Assembly (NCBI GenBank): GCA_024235635.1
Contig: JACKMA010000002.1
Span: forward strand, 930,001 to 994,000
DNA length: 64,000 nt
Source of the DNA: Zoogloeaceae bacterium
Lineage (GTDB): Bacteria > Pseudomonadota > Gammaproteobacteria > Burkholderiales > Rhodocyclaceae
Direction: 5' to 3'
Within the stretch, counting starts at the first letter, position 1. Every line of letters starts with the position of its first letter. Below are positions 16,301-22,537 of the stretch, in pieces. The position numbers and the translations under genes are program-made. Under the pieces are notes generated by a model. The model was not told the DNA's origin. It saw only the letters and a list, made by a program, of their open reading frames with translations, and made no database searches.

Positions 16301-17698
16301 ATGATCAGACGCGCAACCCTCATTGCATTGGCAGCCTCTGCCGGGCCTGCGCTGGCGGCAGGCAACACGCTGTTCGACGACGTCGCACCGCTCACCGGCA
16401 CGAACACGCCGCTTCCGGTCGGCTCGCCGCTCGAGGCCACCCATGCCCTGCTCCTGCCCGGCGGCCTCAGCCAGCAGAGCCTGGTGTCTCGCAGCGGCCT
16501 CGGCGACCTGGCCGATCCGGCGGTCGGGCGCTTCTGGGACATGATCGACACCAATCGTAGCGGTCCCGATGCCGGCCGCTACCTGTTCATGCCCTTCGAA
16601 CCATCCAACAGCAATGTCTGCGGCAGCGGCTCGCACTGCGCTTCCGGCGCGCTGCGCGTCGACTTGCAGACCGGTACCGCGGCGACGATCGTGCCGGTCG
16701 GCACGCAGAACTGGCAGCGCGGCGACGCCTCGCGCTGGGCGCCCTGGGGCGGCTGGATCAGCGGCGAGGAGAACTTCGACCCCGCGGCCGCCGGCAGCGT
16801 CGCCACCGGCCGCCTGTTCGAGGTGACCAATCCGGTCTCGGCCACCGCGACCAACCTGACCGACGGCACCGGACTTCTGGTCCAGCGCAACAATGTCATT
16901 CCCCGGGTTTCCCACGAGGGCCTGGCCTTCGACAGCCTCAACAACTTCTACTTCGTCGACGAGAACGGCAGCGGCTCGATCTACAAGTTCGAATCGGCCA
17001 ATCCGAACGCCAGCTCCGGCGACGACTTTTTCGCGGCCGGGACGACCTATGCGATGAAGGTCGGTGCCGGCACGGCCGACAGCGCCGCAGGCAACTACAC
17101 CTGGGAAGTCCTCGATCCCTTCGACGCCGACGGTCGCCGTGCCGCCGACAACGTCGGTGCGACTGGCTACAGCCGTCCGGAGGACCTCGAGATTCGCACC
17201 CTCGCCAATGGCGACGAGGCGCTGGTGTTTGCCGCCACCGGCACCCACGACGTGTGGACGGTCAACTTGACGCAGAGCACCGTCAATCAGTTCGTGACTC
17301 GTGACACCGTCGACATTGCGACCGGAACCGCCGTCGGCAACCTGCTGACGAGCCCGGACAACCTCGCCATCGATGCGGACGGCAACATCTACATCATCGA
17401 AGACCAGGGTGCCGGCGACGCCGACATCTGGCTGGCTCGGGATACCGACGGCGACGGCATCGCCGAATACATCCAGCGCTGGGCCGCGATGCAGGTCAGT
17501 GGTGCGGAACCGACCGGTCTGTTCTTCGATCCGTTCAATCCGAACGTCGCCTATCTCAACATCCAGCATCCGGCCAGCGGTGACGACCGCCTGATCATGA
17601 TCACGGCAGCGGTGCCCGAACCGGAAACCTACGCCATGTTCCTTGCCGGCCTCGGCCTCGTCGGCAGCGTCGTTCGCCGCCGTCGCAGCCGCGGCTGA
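16301..17698 (+). CDS. PhoX-like (DUF839) protein with PEP-CTERM anchor
   Basis: The protein is 465 aa from an ATG preceded by GGAAGGGG. A signal peptide (LIALAASAGPALAAG) is followed by a PhoX/DUF839-type beta-propeller, with ISGEENFD, VSHEGLAFDSLNNFYFVDE, GYSRPEDLEI, LTSPDNLAIDADGNIYIIED and EPTGLFFDPFNPNVAYLNIQ. This family includes Ca/Fe-dependent alkaline phosphatases. The C-terminus is a textbook PEP-CTERM sorting signal: VPEPETYAMF, a hydrophobic helix, then RRRRSRG. The product should therefore be processed by an exosortase, which must lie elsewhere in the genome. Phosphatase activity is inferred from family only. Confidence 0.88.
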   Translation: MIRRATLIALAASAGPALAAGNTLFDDVAPLTGTNTPLPVGSPLEATHALLLPGGLSQQSLVSRSGLGDLADPAVGRFWDMIDTNRSGPDAGRYLFMPFEPSNSNVCGSGSHCASGALRVDLQTGTAATIVPVGTQNWQRGDASRWAPWGGWISGEENFDPAAAGSVATGRLFEVTNPVSATATNLTDGTGLLVQRNNVIPRVSHEGLAFDSLNNFYFVDENGSGSIYKFESANPNASSGDDFFAAGTTYAMKVGAGTADSAAGNYTWEVLDPFDADGRRAADNVGATGYSRPEDLEIRTLANGDEALVFAATGTHDVWTVNLTQSTVNQFVTRDTVDIATGTAVGNLLTSPDNLAIDADGNIYIIEDQGAGDADIWLARDTDGDGIAEYIQRWAAMQVSGAEPTGLFFDPFNPNVAYLNIQHPASGDDRLIMITAAVPEPETYAMFLAGLGLVGSVVRRRRSRG

Positions 17699-17738
17699 GA
17701 CTCGACAACACCAACGACAACACGATGTAAGGCCTCTC

Positions 17739-17782
17739 GCCTGCGCACTCCCCGGATGGGAGGCGCAGGCGCTTCTTTGTTC
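17739..17782 (+). terminator. Hairpin terminator after the PhoX-like gene
   Basis: A near-perfect hairpin: outer stem GCCTGCGC (17739-17746) with GCGCAGGC (17763-17770), inner stem CTCCC with GGGAG, 5-base loop and one unpaired A. It is followed by the imperfect T-rich run CTTCTTTGTT, 41 bases after the stop codon. Confidence 0.75.
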
Positions 17783-17859
17783 GATGATGAGTTCGCCGCG
17801 GCCGGTCGCGACGCCCGCGGCAGCAGTCCGCGCCTGCCGAGAGGCGACTGCCACCGGGG

Positions 17860-18402
17860 TCAGCGCTTTTCGGCGCGGCCCTTCCTGAGCTTCGGCAGGC
17901 GGGCCACCAGCGCCGCGATCTCTTCGGGCGACTTTTCGCCGAGCAACAGCATGCCGGCCCTGAGCAGCACCGCCTTGTCGGTACGCGCACCGGCCTTGCG
18001 CACGTCGCGCCGCATCCTGCGCAGGCTTTGACGTTCCTCCTTGCCGCAGCGAATTTCGAACTCGGTCGCCTTCTGGCGCTTCGGCCGCTCGGGCGTCGGC
18101 GGCTTCGCAGGCGCCGCAGCCGGCGACTTCTTTGAACGCGTCGACGAGGTCACCGCCGGCTTGCGCGGCGACTTGGTCTGACTGGCCGCCGGCTTGCCGA
18201 CGCCCTTGACGTTGCCCGAACCGGCAGCATCCGCTCCGCGCGTATCGACATTGGCCACCTCTGTGCGAGCGTCGGCAACGGGCACCGGCTTGGCCTCGGG
18301 CGCTGCCGCCTCAGGACCGGATGCGACTGCCGACTGAACGCCTTCATCGGCGGCCGGCGGCTCGCCCGGGATGGAGATACCTTGTGTTTCGACTTCGACC
18401 AT
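17860..18402 (-). CDS. Lys/Ala/Pro-rich basic protein of unknown function
   Basis: The protein is 180 aa from the ATG at 18402 (AGGGG seven bases upstream). An in-frame ATG at 18438 is possible. Residues 1-60 are acidic/alanine-rich, 60-115 are a low-complexity Lys-Pro-Ala-Ser tract like histone-H1-type bacterial tails, and the last 70 residues look folded and strongly basic (EERQSLRRMRRDVRKAG, LLRAGMLLLGEKSPEEIAAL). I do not recognise a family. The tail could bind nucleic acid or polyphosphate. The neighbours (PhoX-like, CYTH-CHAD, PPK2) make the latter an attractive but unproven idea. Confidence 0.6.
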   Translation of the reverse strand: MVEVETQGISIPGEPPAADEGVQSAVASGPEAAAPEAKPVPVADARTEVANVDTRGADAAGSGNVKGVGKPAASQTKSPRKPAVTSSTRSKKSPAAAPAKPPTPERPKRQKATEFEIRCGKEERQSLRRMRRDVRKAGARTDKAVLLRAGMLLLGEKSPEEIAALVARLPKLRKGRAEKR

Positions 18403-18689
18403 GACTGACCCCTGACTGGAAAGTTGTCGCTTCGACATGCCCCGCCAAGGCACACGCGAATGAGCCTCGCATGGCAAACGGGGCGCGCACTATAGGACAT
18501 CGCCCCGATTCCTTCCACCTCGTGTCATCGATGGTCATATTCGGCGTTCGAGCGGGTAGCGGGCGCGTCGTCGTGCGAACCAGGCAGACCGTCACCGCGA
18601 TGCGCGCATCGCTCGAAGACGGAGGCTTCATCTCAATGCAAAGCCCGCGCGCTAGGCTCGACGATCCTCCTTGGACAGGGCGCGCGACG

Positions 18690-19211
18690 ATGGACCCGAC
18701 GAATTCAGACCTCAAACTTCCGCGCAAGACGCTGGCGGGTGAACAGGAAATCTGGGCGCGTACGCGTGGTCTCGACCGCGTGCAGCGACAGCTGCTGATC
18801 GCCGCCGACGGCCGCTACAGTGTCGCGCAACTGCGGGCGATGGCGCACGCTGTGGGTGGTTCGGCATCGGATCTGGAAGCCTTGATCGACGAAGGCTTAT
18901 TGACCGTCATGCCACCCGGCGCCGCGGCCGGCATCAGCACGGCAACCGCACTGGCGACCGGACGGCGCAGCCTGCTGCTGGCCAGGCTGCATCTGATGCG
19001 GAGCTGTCCGATGATCTTCGGTGCCGACATGGGCCCGCGGGAACTGCTGGCGATGGCCGAGACGCCATCGCAACTGCATGCCGCCATCGACGTGCTGACG
19101 GAACTCGCGGCGCAGCGCAACGCGACGGCGTTCTTTGCCGGCATCCGCCAGGTTGCGCTGCACTTGATGCCGGTCACGCAATCGCCACCCGGGCCTTCCC
19201 ACGGCCGCTGA
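18690..19211 (+). CDS. Conserved-looking hypothetical protein
   Basis: The product is 173 aa from the ATG at 18690 (MDPTNSDLKLPRKT). The open frame extends back to 18471, but that part reads like non-coding sequence. The first 75 residues (LDRVQRQLLIAADGRYSVAQ, then SDLEALIDEGLLTV) look like a small winged-helix unit that reads as a two-state switch domain. The rest is helical with no membrane segment or catalytic motif. I do not recognise the family. It is convergent with PPK2 at 32 bases. Confidence 0.55.
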   Translation: MDPTNSDLKLPRKTLAGEQEIWARTRGLDRVQRQLLIAADGRYSVAQLRAMAHAVGGSASDLEALIDEGLLTVMPPGAAAGISTATALATGRRSLLLARLHLMRSCPMIFGADMGPRELLAMAETPSQLHAAIDVLTELAAQRNATAFFAGIRQVALHLMPVTQSPPGPSHGR

Positions 19212-19243
19212 CGCCACCCCCCCGGCGCATGGAGGCCTGCAAC

Positions 19244-20173
19244 TCAGTAGCGTCGCGGCACGATCATCGAGTCCGGAATGGGAATGCGAATGTAGTTGGG
19301 GTGAAACTCCCGATGGGGCAACGACACCGGCGGCCTGGGAATGTCGCGGTATGGGACCTGACTCAGCAGGTGGCTGATGCAGTTCAGCCGGGCCCGCTTC
19401 TTGTCCACGCCTTCGACCACCCACCACGGCGCCTCCGGAATATGGGAGCGCTCGATCATCACTTCCTTGGCCTTGGTGTAGGCTTCCCAGCGACGGCGCG
19501 ACTCCATGTCCATCGGCGACAGCTTCCACTGCTTCAGCGGGTCGTGAACGCGCATCAGGAAGCGCCGGTGCTGCTCCTCGTCGGTGATCGAGAACCAGTA
19601 CTTGACCAGGATGATGCCGGCGCGCACCAGCATCTTTTCGAACTCGGTGACGCTGCGAAAGAACTCTTCATACTCGTCGTCCGAGCAGAATCCCATGACC
19701 CGCTCGACACCCGCGCGGTTGTACCAGCTGCGGTCGAACAGCACGATCTCGCCGCCGGCCGGCAGGTGGGAGACATAGCGCTGAAAGTACCATTGACTCT
19801 TCTCGCGTTCGGTCGGGGCCGGCAGTGCCGCAACCTGACAGACCCGCGGATTCAGGCGCTGGGTGATGCGCTTGATGACGCCACCCTTGCCGGCCGCGTC
19901 CCGACCCTCGAACAGCACGACCAGCTTGAGCTTGCGGGCCACGACCCAGTCCTGGAGATCCACCAGTTCCGCCTGCAGGCGCAGCAATTCCGCGAAGTAT
20001 TGCCGCCGATCCATGTCAGGCCCCGGCGCCTGCGCGCCGAGCGTCTCGCCGATCAGCGCATCGATGCGCTCGTCGTCGAGTTCCATCTCCAGTTCCTCGT
20101 CCAGGCTGTCGATCAGCTCGGCCTGCAGCCGTGCGCGCATTTCCGCGCGGCCGTCATCGTCCTTCAGACTCAT
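19244..20173 (-). CDS. ppk2: Polyphosphate kinase 2
   Basis: The protein is 309 aa, typical for one-domain PPK2. Walker A is FEGRDAAGKGG, the lid/Walker B region is LFDRSWYNRAGVERVMGF, and NPRVCQVAALPAPTEREKSQWYFQRY is the strongly conserved polyphosphate-channel stretch. It transfers phosphate between polyphosphate and nucleotides (GDP/ADP, or AMP in class II/III). The length suggests class I, but I cannot fix the class by eye. It sits at the edge of the phosphate cluster and fits the CYTH-CHAD and basic proteins nearby. Confidence 0.95.
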   Translation of the reverse strand: MSLKDDDGRAEMRARLQAELIDSLDEELEMELDDERIDALIGETLGAQAPGPDMDRRQYFAELLRLQAELVDLQDWVVARKLKLVVLFEGRDAAGKGGVIKRITQRLNPRVCQVAALPAPTEREKSQWYFQRYVSHLPAGGEIVLFDRSWYNRAGVERVMGFCSDDEYEEFFRSVTEFEKMLVRAGIILVKYWFSITDEEQHRRFLMRVHDPLKQWKLSPMDMESRRRWEAYTKAKEVMIERSHIPEAPWWVVEGVDKKRARLNCISHLLSQVPYRDIPRPPVSLPHREFHPNYIRIPIPDSMIVPRRY

Positions 20174-20404
20174 CCTCTGCTTCCTGTCGCGATTCCGGAA
20201 CGGCGCCCGGCCTGCCTGGCCGCAACCGCTGGCGGCAAGGTCGCCCTCACCCGGGTCGCGGCGACACGCCTGTCCGACCCATCATCAAAGCACGCCACCG
20301 TGACGGCTCGATGACATTGCGGGCGCAGCCGCACGCAGGGCGCGACGTCATCGGCCCGTCACGTGTCGCTGATAAACCAGCCCTTCCACATACCCGGCAA
20401 GTCG

Positions 20405-22063
20405 ATGGAACTCGCGCTCCCCCACTTTCTGTTCGGCGCCCTGCTTGCCGCGCTGACCCTGCCGCGCGCCATCCGCCGGCTGCAGCTCTCGCGGGCGAAG
20501 CATCCATCGCTGGCGGGTCATACCCGACTGGCCCGGCGCGTCGGCAGGGCAATACCGGGCTACAGCTACGATGCCACGCGCTTCTTCGCCTGCGACGACG
20601 CGCCGGCCGACGTCGTCGACGCGCGCCGCGCCGGATTCGACCGACTGGCGGGCACCCTGCGTACGCGCCACGGTCGCACCGACGCGATGGCGCGCCAGGC
20701 GGCCCGGGACATCTCCGACCTGCAATTCACCAGCCGTTACCGGGTGCCGTTCCAGTTCAGCGCCTACCTACACGAACACCTGCCGTCCGGCGGTTTCGTC
20801 GAAGACAGTCGCGGTGTCATGCTGCGCGACCTCGACGGCTTCGAATTCTTCGACCTCGGCGGTGCCTACGGCGCCAATCTGTTCGGCACCGACTTCTACA
20901 AGGCCTGCATCCGCGAAGGGGCCGAGCGGGTCGCCGAGCTGGGCCCGGTACTCGGCAGCTACCACCCCTGCGTCGCCGACAATGCCGCCGCCCTGAAACG
21001 CATCTCGGGGCTCGATGAAGTCTCGTTTCACATGTCGGGCACCGAAGCGGTGATGCAGGCCGTTCGCCTCGCGCGCTATCACACGCGCCGCAGCCATCTC
21101 GTGCGCTTCTGCGGTGCCTACCATGGCTGGTGGGACGACGTACAGCCGGGCCCCGGCAATCCGCTCGCCCCGGACCACACATATACCTTGCGCGACATGG
21201 ACGAACGCAGCCTCGCCGTAATCGGCAGCCGCCGCGACATCGCCTGCGTGCTCGTCAATCCGCTGCAGGCACTGCACCCGAACGCATCGGCACCGGGCGA
21301 CTCGACCCTGGTCGACGGCAGTCGCCGCGCCGGCTTCGATCGCGAGCGCTACACGCGATGGCTGTCGCGCCTGCGCGAGGTGTGCACCGCGCGCGGCATC
21401 GTGCTGATCGTCGACGAGGTATTCACCGGCTTTCGCCTGGCGCCCGGCGGCGCACAGGAGTATTTCGGCGTTCGCGCCGACATCGTCACCTACGGCAAGA
21501 CCCTCGGCGGCGGGCTTCCGGTCGGCGTCGTCTGCGGCCGGGCCGATCTGATGCGCCGCTATCGCGAGGACAGGCCGGCCGACATCTGTTTCGCCCGCGG
21601 CACCTTCAACTCGCATCCCTATGTCATGGGCGCGATGCAGGTATTCCTCGAGCGGCTCCAGTCACCGCAGATCCGAAGCCTCTACGATGGTCTCGACGAG
21701 CGCTGGCGCGCCCGCCGCGAGGCCCTCAACCGAAGGCTCGACGAGGCCGGACTGCCGCTGCGCATCGAAGGCATCGGCACCATCTGGACGATCGACTACA
21801 CGCGGGCCGGCCGCTACCACTGGATGTTCCAGTTCTATCTGCGCGCCCACGGCCTCGCCCTGAACTGGACCGGCACCGGCCGCCTGATCTTCAACCTGGC
21901 CTATGGCGATGCCGACTGCGAGACGGTGGCGGAACGTTTCGTCGCCGCCGCCCGGCAAATGCGCGAGGACGGCTGGTGGTGGGCGGCGCCCGATGCCGAC
22001 CATCGCGGCATCCGGCGCACCTTGCTGCGCGAGATGCTGGCGCGGCGCCTCGGGCGGGCCTGA
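20405..22063 (+). CDS. Membrane-anchored class-III PLP aminotransferase (GSA-AM-like)
   Basis: The product is 552 aa from the ATG at 20405 (a GTG at 20363 would add 14 residues; neither has a clear ribosome site). An N-terminal hydrophobic helix (LPHFLFGALLAALTLP) and about 120 extra residues precede a full glutamate-1-semialdehyde-aminomutase-like fold. Visible landmarks are MSGTEAVMQAVRLAR, GAYHGWWDD, the cofactor region IVDEVFTGFR and the PLP lysine in TYGKTLGGGLP. The extra N-terminus argues against a housekeeping HemL role; such enzymes occur in specialised amino-lipid or secondary metabolism. Substrate unknown. The neighbours give no clear pathway. Confidence 0.8.
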   Translation: MELALPHFLFGALLAALTLPRAIRRLQLSRAKHPSLAGHTRLARRVGRAIPGYSYDATRFFACDDAPADVVDARRAGFDRLAGTLRTRHGRTDAMARQAARDISDLQFTSRYRVPFQFSAYLHEHLPSGGFVEDSRGVMLRDLDGFEFFDLGGAYGANLFGTDFYKACIREGAERVAELGPVLGSYHPCVADNAAALKRISGLDEVSFHMSGTEAVMQAVRLARYHTRRSHLVRFCGAYHGWWDDVQPGPGNPLAPDHTYTLRDMDERSLAVIGSRRDIACVLVNPLQALHPNASAPGDSTLVDGSRRAGFDRERYTRWLSRLREVCTARGIVLIVDEVFTGFRLAPGGAQEYFGVRADIVTYGKTLGGGLPVGVVCGRADLMRRYREDRPADICFARGTFNSHPYVMGAMQVFLERLQSPQIRSLYDGLDERWRARREALNRRLDEAGLPLRIEGIGTIWTIDYTRAGRYHWMFQFYLRAHGLALNWTGTGRLIFNLAYGDADCETVAERFVAAARQMREDGWWWAAPDADHRGIRRTLLREMLARRLGRA

Positions 22064-22085
22064 GCGCGCGCCCGGGCGCAGCCGG

Positions 22086-22370
22086 TCAGCGATCCCGGAC
22101 GCGGACCAGCACGGCCTCGATCGCATCGATCGGGATCACCGCGTCGAAGAACTCGCGCCCGGCGACCTCGCCCAGGACCAGCAGGCGCTCGCTGGCGTCG
22201 CGGATCGTGCCCGACATCTCCTGCCCACTGCGCAGTCGCATCATCACCCGTTGGCCCTTGTGGGCAACGATGAAGGATTGGGTGGTGTCTGACGGCGAAA
22301 TCGTCACGGGCTCGGCGGCCGCATGGGCGGCGAGGAACAGGCAGACGATGGCGACGGCGAGTGCTCGCAT
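22086..22370 (-). CDS. Small periplasmic Sm-like beta protein
   Basis: The protein is 94 aa with a clear signal peptide (LAVAIVCLFLAAHAAA). The mature 75 residues (GQRVMMRLRSGQEMSGTIRD, then ERLLVLGEV and AVIPIDAIEAVLVRV) have the alternating pattern of an Sm/LSm-like beta barrel. I do not recognise a named family. It is convergent with the aminotransferase. The 167 bases between it and the TIR-STAND gene hold no further gene that I can see. Confidence 0.65.
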   Translation of the reverse strand: MRALAVAIVCLFLAAHAAAEPVTISPSDTTQSFIVAHKGQRVMMRLRSGQEMSGTIRDASERLLVLGEVAGREFFDAVIPIDAIEAVLVRVRDR

Positions 22371-22537
22371 TTCGGGTGCTCCATGCGGACGAAGAGAACG
22401 GGCCGATGCCAGTGTGCGCCCGCCTGCCGACCCACTTCAAGCCCCCTCTCTGGCCACGATCCGATCTCGCATGACGCCTTGGCCCTTGCCTTGCGGCCAC
22501 GAACCCGCGATCAGTTGGCCGGCAGCACCGAGGCTCA

